Shown: positions 12,236-23,082 of the stretch, in pieces
Layout: each line of letters starts with the position of its first letter
Position numbering within the stretch: the first letter of the stretch is position 1
Assembly (NCBI GenBank): GCA_039566865.1
Contig: CM076947.1
Location: forward strand, 18,353,501 to 18,417,500
Direction of reading: 5' to 3'
Origin: Aurelia coerulea
Taxonomy: Eukaryota; Cnidaria; Scyphozoa; Semaeostomeae; Ulmaridae
DNA length: 64,000 bases
Notes under the pieces: generated by a model
Seen by the model: the letters and a program-made list of their open reading frames with translations, nothing else
The model's database searches: none
What the model was told of the DNA's origin: nothing
Position numbers and translations under genes: made by a program

Positions 12236-12653
12236 ATTGGGAATATTTTCATGCAAAGAACATGGGCGTTTGATGCAAATTTCGCCGAAATTGAGCGAGG
12301 AAAAATCTGTTGTTAGCTTGAGGCAGGTAAATAAGCTTTAGTCCTTGTCATTTTATAATAAACTGCAACCTATGATGTTGCTTTAATGCAGTATAGCAAC
12401 AACAACAGAATAATGTTACCACGTTAACATGTTACCATGGCAGCAGAATGCTTAAATGATTTCGGAGCACAAGAGGAAAGACACAGAGATAACCGGGATA
12501 ACCGAGATAACAATCAATCATTTACGGTATGAATTTCATATTTCTTCAATTCAAAGAACAAATACTGCTATCTTTATGTTGCAGTTAGCAAACAGCAGCA
12601 GCGTAAATTACCTTAGTTAAGTTAGGTCACCATAATATGCGATTGGGCCTCCT

Positions 12654-12960
12654 GTGGTCAATCCAAAGTACATGTGGGAATTTTTTGTTCAGAAAGATAA
12701 TCGCTACAACCCTCGTACTAAGGAACTCTTCAAGCTCTCCTCCGTGAGTTCTCAACGCTACCGAATCAATTTCCTATTATTTGATAGGGGAAAGGCTCTC
12801 AGTGATGACCTAAAATTGATAACTTCTCTCTTGAAATTCAAGAAAGAAATACGTTGCTGGGATGGCAACAACTGTACGTGCTACATCTGCACTTAAATTA
12901 GGGTTTTGCTCTTTTTTCTGTTAAATTGTATATATTGTATTGTAGACAGTTTGTGTTAAT
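12654..12960 (+). mobile_element. LINE C-terminal fragment
   Basis: The ORF at 12654-12896 reads NRYNPRTKELFKLSSVSSQR...FKKEIRCWDGNNCTCYIC. The end matches the Cys-cluster C-terminus of LINE D (RCWNGDKCNCRLC). It is followed by a short 3' UTR. The 12236-12653 interval before it has no gene. Confidence 0.65.
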
Positions 12961-12999
12961 TAGTTGCTATTAACTAGAAATAGACCAACTGTACATTTC

Positions 13000-13195
13000 A
13001 TTTTCATTTCAATTTTCATTATTTTTACAAGGTAGCCCCGTCAATCGAAAGGATTGCTTTACAGGGCCGCGCCAAAATTTACAATGTTACTAAAAATTAC
13101 CAAAATATTACTTATATTTACAATCTAGAAATATAAATGAAAAATAATAGAGTTAGCCTGAAAGAGGCAAATTACTGTAAATAAGTTTATGATTA
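13000..13195 (-). mobile_element. LINE 3' end, opposite strand
   Basis: On the - strand this reads as a LINE 3' UTR: TTGACGGGGCTACCTTG followed by a degenerate TGAAAA/ATGAAA tail at about 13000-13027. It converges tail to tail with the + strand fragment at 12654-12960. No coding part is visible. Confidence 0.4.
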
Positions 13196-13204
13196 TGATT
13201 CAAA

Positions 13205-13395
13205 GGTGTTGTGGCGCTGTGATGTGATCCTCTGATTTTGCAGCCAGAACAGTCATGCGGACTGGGCTCGATCCCAGGTAGAACCTCAGCACTTGAGCGT
13301 CTCCATTAGGTCGCGGATTCGATTAGGTCCTCTCTACTTCTGTGATTCCCTTGCTTGGTGCTAAAAACTGCCACTTCGCGTTCACCTCTGAATGC
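13205..13395 (+). mobile_element. tRNA-derived SINE, copy 1
   Basis: There is an A-box-like TGGCGCTGTGATG near 13212 and a B-box-like GGCTCGATCCC at 13265-13275, with tRNA-like spacing. A body follows that is shared with 27180-27364 (CTGATTTTGCAGCC, TCGATTAGGTC, CTTCAC). The boxes are better preserved in the second copy. The exact 3' end is not resolved. Confidence 0.65.
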
Positions 13396-13560
13396 AGTGG
13401 CCGCTTTGAATTGGTGCACCAATCAAAAGAAACTTAGGCTATGGTTAAACAATCGGTCCTTGTTGTTTGAATTAGTTGTTGTCCTTGTTGCCTACTCTGT
13501 CCTTGTTGTTTGAATCTTGAAAATGATAACTTATATTAAGTACAATTTGGTATTTTCAAG

Positions 13561-13638
13561 GTCTGACGACGGAAGGCATTTTTCGACGATCACCACTCAG
13601 CACAACAATAGAAGAATTAAAGCGAAGATTTAATCAAG
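13561..13638 (+). CDS. ARHGAP1-like: RhoGAP exon with the arginine finger
   Basis: The acceptor TTTTCAAG ends at 13560; the donor GTATTC begins at 13639. Joined to the previous exon it reads GLTTEGIFRRSPLSTTIEEL then KRRFNQ. The first Arg of GIFRRS is the catalytic arginine finger of RhoGAP domains (family knowledge), and it is intact. The exon ends one base into a Gly codon. LTTEGIFRRS is identical to the human ARHGAP1 segment as I remember it. Confidence 0.9.
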
Positions 13639-13799
13639 GTATTCTTTCTCTTTGCTTTCGAAGCTTTGGATATATTCCCTAGAAGAGCCACTTCGCCTTA
13701 ACACAAAGGCAATATTACATAATAGCACCCAGTATTTAATAACGTAATAGCATCTACTCAGTATTTACAATACTGCTATACAGGGAGCCATGCGGATAA

Positions 13800-14075
13800 A
13801 TTTGATAATGCTTAATAATATACATTAAGGTCCTATTTACAATGATAATTTAGAAACAAAGAAAGAAAAAACAAAATTAGTCTTAAGTGAGCCTCAAAAG
13901 TTGTTCTAAATATATGGAGGGTAGGTGACGCTGCGACACCATCATTTAGGTCATTCCAGAGCTTCGCCCCTTTGTAAGATGGAGCCTTCTCACCAGTTGA
14001 TTTCTCATTAGAACCATTCTCACTAGACCTAAGGCCTATATGCGAGTTTCTATGTCAGCTGACAGTCAGTTGTTT
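13800..14075 (-). mobile_element. LINE C-terminal fragment
   Basis: The - strand reads NSHIGLRSS, then EKAPSYKGAKLWNDLNDG, the (Y/F)xGAKxWN block typical of CR1-like LINE C-termini, followed by an AT-rich 3' UTR. No long ORF remains. It lies in the 1.3-kb intron after the arginine-finger exon. Confidence 0.55.
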
Positions 14076-14224
14076 TAGATACCTTTTGAAAGATGTTTCT
14101 CAAATAATCAGGGGCAAGTTCATTTGTAGATTATAGTGGCGGCTCGATTTTTGAGTTTTTTTTGCAACTAATCAAAGGCTAATGCATTGCAAGATCCCCA
14201 AACAGGGCAGCAATACCTAAAACA

Positions 14225-14790
14225 GGGCTTTATCATTATTATCATTAACAATCTATTTACGTTGGCAAAAAGAAAAATATATATCTAATAAGCTAATTCA
14301 CGTCAACAAATAAGTCAAAGCTTTGTTTACAATTTTCTACTTTAAAATTTACAAAAACCCTAAATCTTTAATGAATACTTTGCACAATCTGCAGAAGCAA
14401 GTATTTCCATTATATGATTTTATTTTTCGCTTGAATTCAGATAGTGTGTTGGAATCTTTAATTTTCTTCGGCAACGAGGACCGCAAAAGGTGACATATGT
14501 ACTGAATATTCTCTGTTCCGTATGTTGTTGTCTTTATGTTTGGCAACTGCTAATGATTTTCACTTCTCAAATTGTAGTGAATATTTCTTTCAGTACAACT
14601 GTTTTTCATAAATGTTGGATTTAGATTGTTTTTTGTTTTGAATATTTGAATCATTAGCAATTGCGGATTTTACTGATGAATAGTAACGTATTTTTTCTTC
14701 AACTTTTCTAGCTTTGATACAATTTCTGCCCTCTCATTAAAACATCCATACAAGTGGACAATAATTGTATTATGCGACTATTACAATAAT
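14225..14790 (-). mobile_element. LINE D-family 3' fragment
   Basis: The ORF at 14349-14546 (LPKKIKDSNTLSEFKRKIKS, then NTCFCRLCKVFIKDLGFL) carries the Cys-cluster ending of LINE D. Upstream on the - strand, LLMIQIFKTKNNLNPTFMKN matches the LINE D segment LLMTEIFKTKLDLSPTFMKD. An ATAATG-type tail lies at about 14230-14247. The copy is truncated and frameshifted. Confidence 0.7.
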
Positions 14791-14905
14791 TCAATGAGAC
14801 TATTTCACTTCATTGTTTTCTTCCTCGGCAAATTAACACAACTTTCTTACTGCCTCGATAAACTTGAAATCTGGTAATCTTACTATTTTTATTCCCTTGG
14901 AACAG

Positions 14906-15031
14906 GTGAAAATGTCCAGCTGGATCCCACGGACATTCATGCACCAGCAGTACTCATCAAAAAATTTCTACGAGAAATGCCCGAGCCAGTATTGACCTTC
15001 GAATTTCTTGACATTGCGATGGACATTTGTG
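14906..15031 (+). CDS. ARHGAP1-like: RhoGAP exon, central helices
   Basis: The acceptor TTGGAACAG ends at 14905; the donor GTGAGT begins at 15032. It encodes GENVQLDPTDIHAPAVLIKK then FLREMPEPVLTFEFLDIAMD. The conserved RhoGAP signature AxxLKxFLRELPEP is present as AVLIKKFLREMPEP, including the Lys and Arg known to contact the GTPase and stabilise the arginine finger. It ends one base into a codon completed by the 18170 exon. Confidence 0.9.
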
Positions 15032-17245
15032 GTGAGTAAAGAAATGAATTACATGCGTTTTGACTCATGAAATACATACATAAATCATCAGGATCACTCG
15101 CAATATTCCTTTATTAGGTCACGTGGTGCGCTGTTGTTCATGCTCTACCACAATGTGACTCTGCTTTTGGTCATAATGAAGTTCTGGACTATTGCGTGTT
15201 GCTTTTTTTGAATAGAGGATCTAACCTCACTCCATAAGGACCCTCATGTTAAGCTTATGTCATTTCATTGAGTTGTTGTTGTTGTTGTTGTTGTTGCTGT
15301 TATAGATGCACTGAGGCCCTTATAACTCTAGAGCTGTAAAGCCGGACAAAAATATCAATCAGCGACAAGTTTTTTTACGCCGTCGTGCTGTGATCAGAAC
15401 GTGGCTTAGAAGAAGGGGTTTTTTGCATTTATGACTAGAATGAACATTCATCTAAGTTATGATAGCAAGTTTTATGGTACAGCAGTTCTGGAAAACTGCT
15501 TTTGTGGTGTTTTAGGCTCGGTGGTTTTGAGAAAAAGTAGCAGGTGAAAAGTAGCGCAATAGATCTTTTTGCAAAATTCTAAAAGATAATCCAAATTAAA
15601 TGATATCTTAAGATTTGTAGAATGTTCGAATGTATACAATAACGATAGAAGCTCCAGCGCCAGTGAATCGAAGCTTTGGTAGAACAGCTAAAAGGTTGAT
15701 TGTATATGTCATACTGAAGCTATTCCGTGTCTACAAGCGTACGGTCATGAGTCGTAGTTGTAGCGTTCTCAGTTCAGGTAAAATGTGAAACTAAGGCATG
15801 TAATTGAGTCTATATACAGGGTTGACCTAATAGCTAAAAGGTTTATTGTATTGGAAATATAGAAGCTAATCCGTTTCTACAAGCGTGTGGAAATGAGTCT
15901 TAGTTTTAGCGTTATCAGTTCAAGCAAAAAGCGAAACTATGACATGTAATTCATTCTATAGAGGATAATCAATTTGTGATCCCAAAGCTTTAATTTTGAA
16001 AAATAAGAAATGAAAGAGTTATTGGAAATGGTCTCATGGCCTATGAAAACACTGCAAAACCAGTTTTCCGACAGAAATTTCGTGATGGAGCCTTGTAAAT
16101 TTTCGATTTTTAATTTTTTTATTTTTTGTCCTCACCTTGCAAGCTCACCTTGGCTTTATAATATTGCTTTACAAACAAAAATTTCTGTTGCTGTTCTCAA
16201 AAATTTGGAGAAATTCAGTGCTTGCATGTATATATGAGTTTTTTTTTCTTTCGAATCTGCTTCTTTGTTCTGCTTTATATGTTCTTTATATGTTCTGCTT
16301 TATTTGTTTATATGCTTTGTTCTGCTTTAGCATTTATTTGTTCTGCTTTGTTCTTCTTTGTTCTGCTTCTTTGTCTATTTATGTTATCTCTGTGCATAAT
16401 CTTCCAATTTGTGGCCAACCTAAAATAAATTTACCCTGGTAGAGAAGAAGGGAAGATCGATACAAATATATTGGTCATTTTCGATCAGGACTTGATCTAA
16501 AGATCTATTGAAAAAAAATAGTTCGTCTGGTGTTTCATTGTCAACATTCTTCTTGTTCTCTTCTTCTCACTGGCTTTTCCGTCTTATTCAAGACATTAGC
16601 CTTGCCACTGTTTTCTTCCATTCCTTTCGCTCATAATCGTTCTCAGTTATTTCATCCACTGTTTTATTTATTGGGTTCAGGTCTTTATTTATTTGTCTGA
16701 GCCACGTTTGTTTTGGTCTTCCCCGATTACCCTTCGCTTTTTTCAAATGTTCTTTGAAAGCTAAATTTGCTGGTGTTCTTTCTGGCAACCTTAACATGTG
16801 CCCAAGCCAGTTTAATCGCCGTTTCTTATTTCGGTTGTGATGGTTGTTCGATGTGATCTTGAAAGGCTTTGCTATATTTTGAGTTGCTGCAAGGGCATTT
16901 TAAGCAATTTTATCATCCGAAAAACCAGATCCAAGGAAAATATCGAATCCCGGATTCATCACTTTGAGTGAAATATTGGCCATCATTTTTCAGTCCACAT
17001 TTTGTGAAAGTCACCTGGGGAAATTTTTTGTGTGCAAAACGATTAACCTCTGTTCCATCGTTTAAAACATTGACTGGGAAAGAAGGGAATAGTCTGAGAA
17101 ATGAATGAATTGAAACTGTTTTTTCGGATGGGAGGCACAACTTAAACTAACCAAGCAATATCTCAAAAGATAGCTGAGCCTTTCAGCTACATGCTGATAC
17201 CTTGTTTGTGTTCATAGCATTGCTCTCAGGAGACTATGTGTCATG
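15032..17245. other. Intronic DNA: low complexity plus one LINE fragment
   Basis: It contains a short (GTT)n run at about 15273-15297 and a degenerate TTTGTTCTGC-type low-complexity tract at about 16250-16375, which creates overlapping hydrophobic ORFs that I do not accept as genes. A LINE fragment lies at 16588-16870. Otherwise nothing is recognised. Confidence 0.6.
16588..16870 (-). mobile_element. LINE C-terminal fragment, RTE/L1-like type
   Basis: The - strand reads MLRLPERTPANLAFKEHLKK, GNRGRPKQTWLRQINKDL and ERKEWKKTVARLMS. GRPKxTW and the (D/E)RxxW(R/K) closing block are typical of the C-terminal domain of LINE ORF2 proteins that have a GH(I/V)xRMxxxR region. It is 5'-truncated and isolated. 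Confidence 0.65.
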
Positions 17246-17894
17246 TACCGGGTGAGTCAGAAAAAATAATTCCCGTTTGAAAGGTCACGGCTCTCTGGAT
17301 ATCAAGACAATGATATCGGCAAATATATAGTTTAATGGTAGAAATGTTCAAATCTATTATAAAATTTACCCGACTGAAATAGGCCACTCCATTCTGAAAT
17401 TATGATGGATTTTCTCGAGAAGGCCTCTTCAAAAGACCTTCAAAGCGTGAGTATATGAAAAAAACATGAAAATATTTCCCCAACATTTCTGCTTTACAAT
17501 GGCCTTACAGCAATGACTTGTGGACGCTTTATTATAGCAAGTGTGCTATCCTCTTGGGAGGATGGGCAAGTCCTCCCCCTGGTATCGATGACCTGTTCAG
17601 GGGGATCCCATTCTCCCAAGAGGACAAAATACATGAACTTATGTGAGTGTCATCAATTTTAGGAAGGAAAATTTGCTCATTGTTTTCATTCGTTTTTGCA
17701 GGTTTTTGTAAGGGGCTTTCTGCAGAAAATCACCCATATCCACGGGAAGGAATGGCCGATTAAGGCGGGGTAGTTTACTGAACCTAATTGAACATATTGG
17801 TAATAAAGCAAGACAGTTTTCAATATTATTGCTTTGATATTCATGGAGCAGTGGCCTTCCAAAGCGCGGATTCTTTTTTCTGACTCACCCGGTA
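17246..17894. mobile_element. MITE with TACCGGGTG termini, TA target, 649 bp
   Basis: The left end TACCGGGTGAGTCAGAAAAA is mirrored by TTTTTCTGACTCACCCGGTA at the right. Only TA is duplicated, as expected for Tc1/mariner-type elements. The interior (17530-17640) contains inverted CTCTTGGGAGGATGGG/CCCAAGAGGACA sequences and no transposase. It is one of four elements in the window sharing the same outermost bases. Confidence 0.85.
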
Positions 17895-18169
17895 TCTTGT
17901 GAAGTTGTATTGGATCACTCGGTAGTTATTGATGCCTTTATTTCTGTATTTACTCGTTTGTATGTTCGATTTGAACGAATTGCTTGTATGTAAATATGTA
18001 TAGCTTCGTAAAAGAGTTGAATTAAATTATGTTGACCAACGAGCAAGCAAAAGTTATTAATTCGATTGCTATTTGCTCACAGAAATACATCATTCGTATT
18101 TTCATATTTCTGCAGGTATGTAACACTCTTGGAGATTTATTCATTGGTAGTATATTTATTGTTTTGTAG

Positions 18170-18276
18170 CATTACCACAAGAAGAAAGGGTCAACGAAAT
18201 GAGAATGCAACTTAAGAAGTGCTTACCCGAAGAAAACTACGAATTGCTGACATATATCGTACGATTTCTGGAGCAG
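18170..18276 (+). CDS. ARHGAP1-like: RhoGAP exon, LPEENYxLL segment
   Basis: The acceptor TTTTGTAG ends at 18169; the donor GTAACG begins at 18277. With one base from the previous exon it reads ALPQEERVNEMRMQLKKCLP followed by EENYELLTYIVRFLEQ. RhoGAP domains carry LPxxNYxLLxxLxxFL at this place. It ends exactly at a codon boundary. Confidence 0.9.
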
Positions 18277-18312
18277 GTAACGTTTTGAATATTTCTACTG
18301 TTTATTTTTGTA

Positions 18313-18960
18313 GGGGAGACCGGGGTCAATTGTAACACTTTTTGGAAAATAAGCCATATCGTCTAAATAATGATTAATTGCGCTCTTGAAGGTAAATGAT
18401 ATTGTAGTTGCATCTCTTGGAATAAAATGGACATTAGTTTCCATCACATAGAACCATTTTTTGTGACGCTGTGAACGGGGCAATTGTAACACATGGTTGG
18501 AGTAATTGTTGCATATCTTTAAAATCATCGCAAATTATTATTGCACGATTCTGCTTTTTCCTTGAACAAAATGTAGCACCAGGTGACAGATTATTCATGG
18601 CTTGCTATCATTATTTTCCATTTTCACATCTCATAAGCTGTGGAGCTTAAAAGTTTTAATGTAGTTTTGATCCTAAATAAATGCCATGTTTGTGATGTGA
18701 AAATGAAATTTTTTGCTCAAGAGCAAAATCTTTCAGACAGAAATTCACAGTGAAAGCATGTATTTACTTTCGTACTCAAAAACATGTTTTTCCCCCGAAA
18801 ATCTTGCAAAACTTGGCTGAATATTCCTGTATCTTAAGTCGTATTTTGAGGATTAGAATGCGCATGTTCTGTGCAAAAATCATATTTTTTTGCACTTCTC
18901 TGCAAGTCGTGAGAGTCAGTGTTACAATTGCCCCGTGTTACAATTGTCCCCGGTCTCCCC
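18313..18960. mobile_element. MITE with GGGGAGACCGGGG termini, 648 bp
   Basis: The left end GGGGAGACCGGGGTCAATTG continues with TAACAC; the right end is GTGTTACAATTGTCCCCGG followed by TCTCCCC. A second internal GTGTTACAATTGCCCCG-like copy lies just inside the right end, and a GGGGCAATTGTAACAC copy near 18477, so the terminal motif is repeated subterminally. No coding capacity. It starts 36 bp after a splice donor. Confidence 0.8.
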
Positions 18961-20205
18961 AACTATTTTGCTAGCTTCATTTGAGCAGGTATCCATCCAG
19001 TTCACCTTTTTTAATTGAATTCAAAATAATGCTTCTAAAATTACGAGCAAAGTCTTAAAAACAAAGTTGACACCGAAGTGACATGATGCATTAAAATTTT
19101 TACGAATTGTTCGTATTACTTTTCTTTTATGATTTTTCAAAGAGTAAATAAACTTATGGCTCGCTCAGTATCAACATTAAATTGAAGCCCCATTCAGATA
19201 AAGAATTTAGCAGTTTTTGAATTGGCTGCGTAATTTTTGAAACACTATTTTCAGACAATCTATACAAATATTCGTTGCAGTAGGATGTGGCTTTATTCGC
19301 ACTGTCCTCACCATGAATCTGCTTCGTCTCTAGACAGTTCGATTGGTAAAATCGAAACTTGGAGGAAGTCAAACCGCAGGTGAAAACGTGGTCCAACACT
19401 CCGTTAAACCTCAAAACGTCTTCTTTTATTCCAGTCAAGACTCCTGTCGAGGAGTTATTGGCAAATTTGCACACCCCTCTTTCTGCTATCGAAGCCCTTT
19501 GTTTTCCTTTGTGCTGTACTTGAAATCCTTTATCGTTCTATTGTTCTTTTGCTGCTCAGCAGGTCAAAAAATGGGTGTCCTTCGAAACCCTTTTGAGAAA
19601 TTTTTGAACTTTTACAAAATCTTGAAGGTGATCTCTAATTGCTTGATATGCATTGGCACCAATTTGGAGAGGAATTCAAGTCCAGGGGTTGCATAGAGTT
19701 TGGAGGGGGTTCAAGTCCAAAATTCCCGAATTCTCCACCCTTCGAAGGGCATCTTGTCCAGTTTTGATTTCCTAAATGTTGGCTTTTGTCAAGGGTTGCC
19801 TATCCAGAGAGCCATAATTGCAACATCCTCCTATTTTTAAATGCCTTTTCAGCCTTTTGTCAAGGACTCCCCTTTTCTCAGGAGAAATATCCCCTTTCAT
19901 GTTTTCAACAAGAAATTAGCCTTCATGCAGACTACAAGAAATGGGTGTTCTTCATCTGTGTAAAGTTTTGTGAGGAGATGTGCTTCATGAGGTGCCAGAA
20001 ACCCTATTTGCAAAAACTGAAATAGCGAGGAATTGATTTTGAAAGCAATGCTGTGTCAAGGAAATAGCGCTAATTGCCCTTTAAGACACATATCTAACGT
20101 TTCTTTCCATTTCATTTAAAACATTTTTATAGGTTGATAAGTTTTAGAATACTATCTGGTTTTCAAACTAACCTGTTAAAAAATCTAAACTACAACAAAC
20201 AAAAC
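18961..20205. other. Intronic DNA, nothing recognised
   Basis: Several ORFs of 75-117 codons on both strands have no domain signature and no splice context. I found no match to other repeats in the window. Confidence 0.5.
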
Positions 20206-20512
20206 TACCGGGTGTCCCAAAAAAGTGTATAACTTGCCATTGGAAAGTTTCTTAATTTCTCATTAGTTTCAGTTCTTAATTTCGATGTGCTTCAGGAATT
20301 TGCTTGGGCCAAAAGGCCAAAGCTCTAGTTTGCAAGTGGACGTAAATTTGAGGTTTCAAGATTGATATTTCTGCTCTGAAAGCACAAATACCAACAAGCG
20401 AGGTATCTTTGTTCAAGTTAACTATCGAGGTACATTTGAGCGTGATTAACCATTGATTAAAGCTAAATTCACATCGCTAGAATCTGTATACATTTTTTTG
20501 AGACACTTGGTA
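20206..20512. mobile_element. Short MITE with TACCGGGTG termini, 307 bp
   Basis: The left end is TACCGGGTGTCCCAAAAAAG followed by TGTATA. The right end TATACATTTTTTTGAGACAC continues TTGGTA, an imperfect inverse. Its interior (TTTCAAGATTGAT, GAGGTATCTTTGTTCAAGTT) matches the right arm of the MITE at 45845-46807, so both belong to one family. Confidence 0.75.
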
Positions 20513-20559
20513 GTTACAATGATATTATATATTTACAAAAGCCAATTATTTACGCAAAA

Positions 20560-20890
20560 TACAGTGAATAAAGTAAAATACAAAGGAAAGCTACTTGATC
20601 CGACTTCTTATAACAGATGTTTGAACGCACCAAGAGTGGGAGCTGATTTACTAGCTTTGTCCAGGCTGTTCTAAATGATGGTTCCTCTGTAGCAGAAGAA
20701 TTTCGGACCTGTTTTTATTTTAAGTAACGGTATTTTCAGATTTAGATCCGTCGAGCGCAGATTTCGTTCATTACTGTCGGAGCATCTTGTGAACAACGAG
20801 GACAAATAATCTGAAGCCAGCGAATTTAAGGACTTATACATCAGTGAAGCTGTTTCTTTGAAAATAAGCTGCTTGCCTGTTGCCCATCAA
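20560..20890 (-). mobile_element. LINE C-terminal fragment
   Basis: The - strand reads ERNLRSTDLNLKIPLLKIKT, then FFCYRGTII, a stop where Trp is expected, NSLDKASKSA and FKHLL. This is the RNLRS...YRGxxxWNSLD block of CR1-like LINE C-termini. It is degenerate and truncated, and it abuts the MITE at 20206 and the fold-back element at 20908. Confidence 0.6.
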
Positions 20891-20907
20891 AGACCGTAGA
20901 TCAGAGA

Positions 20908-23082
20908 GCATACAAGTCAAATCTTTCAATTATGGCACAGGGAAACCCGCAAATCTTCCAATTTCACGCTTATAAGCCAATGATATCGTCGTATTGTCGT
21001 GACTGAAAGTTATGTTTTTGAGACAACTTTTCGAGCACCTTCACGAATCGATTCTACACGCCCCACATTTGTTTTTCTGCATTTGGTTAAAATCTCACCA
21101 GGGTTCGTCGTTACAGCGAATTTCATTCCTTTGAAAATTAGCCTTTGTTCAACTATTTTTCAGGAAGGCTGCAAATAGGATATAGCTTTCAAAATTCCAC
21201 ATGTTACGTGAATTATGTCCAGGAACAACATGAAAGTATTTGTTTGTGTGATTTTCGAGAACCTTTGACAAATTAGAACTATTTGCTACCAAGAAATCTA
21301 ATGGACCTACCTTCACCCGCAGCGAAATCTGAGTAATCACTCTCTTTCACAGTGATAACCAGGGGGGACATTTACGAATAATGTCACCACAATTCCTATT
21401 TATTTCCACCATTTTATCATCGATAATTTCGATAAAATGTGATATGATCTCACCGCCTCTGAAGCAAACCATCTAACTACCGTCGATTCAAGGTTCTTTT
21501 GTTGCAAACACCTTGGAAGGCTTGCATAAAACAAAAGGCTGTGCAAGGCTCTGGTCTCCCATATGACACAGCAAATTGATTTCTTTGGTAATAGATTGTA
21601 CACCTTTGAGAATAGATTGCAGGGGGAATTTCTTCTCACAAATTATGTACTTTTCCGATGTAACAAAGAAATTTGCAATTTTGAGAAACGTTTTGTTTTA
21701 TCTTTATTTTGTTACCATAGAATGCATACAGGAGTGCGCAATCTATTCTCAAAAGTACCGGGTGCGCCAAAATAAACTATGCACTTTTGGCAGGCCACAA
21801 TGAAATAAACACTGGGCCGATTTTGAAGATTTATGACTTAATACTTAGGAGAAAGCTTTTTTGCAAATTTTTCTGTTTTCAGTTTTTAGAGCCAAACGCG
21901 AGTTTCTTAAATGTTCGTTTTCGAAAATATTGAAAACGATAAAAAAACTTCGATCAAATTTTAAAAGATCCAACATGAATAAACAAAGAGAAAACGTTTT
22001 CAGGGGGATTTGGGGGTTCAGTACGAACTCTCATACAGCAGATTACAATTGGTCGATTTTTAGATCGCAAATCACCACGAAAAAGTTCTCTCTTCGCCCA
22101 TTCATGTCGATTCTTTAGAACATTTGATCAATGTTTTTGCTCGTTTTCTGTGTTTTCGAAAACTGAAATCTTCGGAAACTCGCTTCTAGCTCTAAAAACT
22201 GAAAATGAGAAAAATTGCAAAAAATCCCAGTATCTAATTCAGGCTTTCTGCTAACGAATAAGTCATAAATCTTCAAAATCGGTTCAGTGTGCGATTCATT
22301 GTGGCCTGCCAAACGTGCACAGTTTATTTTTGCGCACCCGGTATCATTTTGCTGTGTCATATGGGAGACCAAAGTCTTGCAAAACCTTCTGTTTAATGCA
22401 AGCCTCCAAGACTTCCAATATGTTTGCAACAAGAAAACTTTGAATTAACGGCAGTTAGGTGATTTGCTGCAGAGGCTTTGAAATCTTATCATATTTTATC
22501 GAAATTATCGATGATAAATTGGTGGACAGAAATTGGATTTGGGGTGACCTTATTCGCAAATGTATCCGCTGGTTATTACTGCGAAAGAGACTTGTATGAT
22601 GCCGATTACTGGGATTCTGCTGCGGGGTGAAGGTAGGCCCATTCGATTTCTTGGTAGCAAATAGTTTAATTCGTGAAGGATTTTTGAAAACCACGCAAAC
22701 AGATACTTCCTGGACATAATTCACGTAACACGTGAAATTCAGAAAGCTATATCTCATTTGTGGCGTTCCTTGAACATTTTTGAATATAGGCCAACTTTCG
22801 AAGGAATGAAACTATGCATCACCGATCCCTTATGGGAATGTAACCAAATGCAGAAAAACAAATGTGGAGTGGGGCCTGCAGAATCGATTCGTGGTAAAAC
22901 CAGCTTTGTATCTTTATTGGTCGAATATCCATTTTTATTTTCGATAACGTACTCGAAAAGTTGTCTCAAAGACCCTTTTTCAGTCATGTGATCGGAATAC
23001 GAGGATATCATTGGCTTATAAGCGCAAAATTGGAAGATTTGCGAGTTTCCCTGTGCCCTTTTGAAAGACTTGACTTGTATGC
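20908..23082. mobile_element. Fold-back element A, about 2.2 kb, arms about 0.7 kb
   Basis: Left arm (about 20908-21575) and right arm (about 22350-23082) are inverted copies at roughly 85-90% similarity by eye. Shared blocks include CAAATCTTCCAATTTCACGC, TTTATCATCGATAATTTCGA, CTACCTTCACCCGCAGC and GTCTCCCATATGACACAGCA. The central part carries the MITE 21756-22343. The ORFs inside are short and featureless, so the element is non-autonomous or of unknown type. A second copy starts immediately at the right end (23083) and a third lies at 55029. Confidence 0.85.
21756..22343. mobile_element. MITE with TACCGGGTG termini inside fold-back element A
   Basis: Left TACCGGGTGCGCCAAAATAA; right TTATTTTTGCGCACCCGGTA. 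The fold-back copy at 55029 keeps the empty site (CTCAAAAGTATCATTTTG at about 55924-55941), and the filled site here has the same flanks with TA on both sides. The duplication is therefore TA and the mobile unit is 21758-22341. No transposase is encoded. Subterminal inverted sequences (GGCAGGCCACAATG) extend the hairpin. Confidence 0.9.

Noticed and set aside
16137..16442. Hydrophobic ORFs that look like membrane proteins
   Set aside because: They derive from a TTTGTTCTGC-type low-complexity tract, overlap in several frames and have no conserved features.
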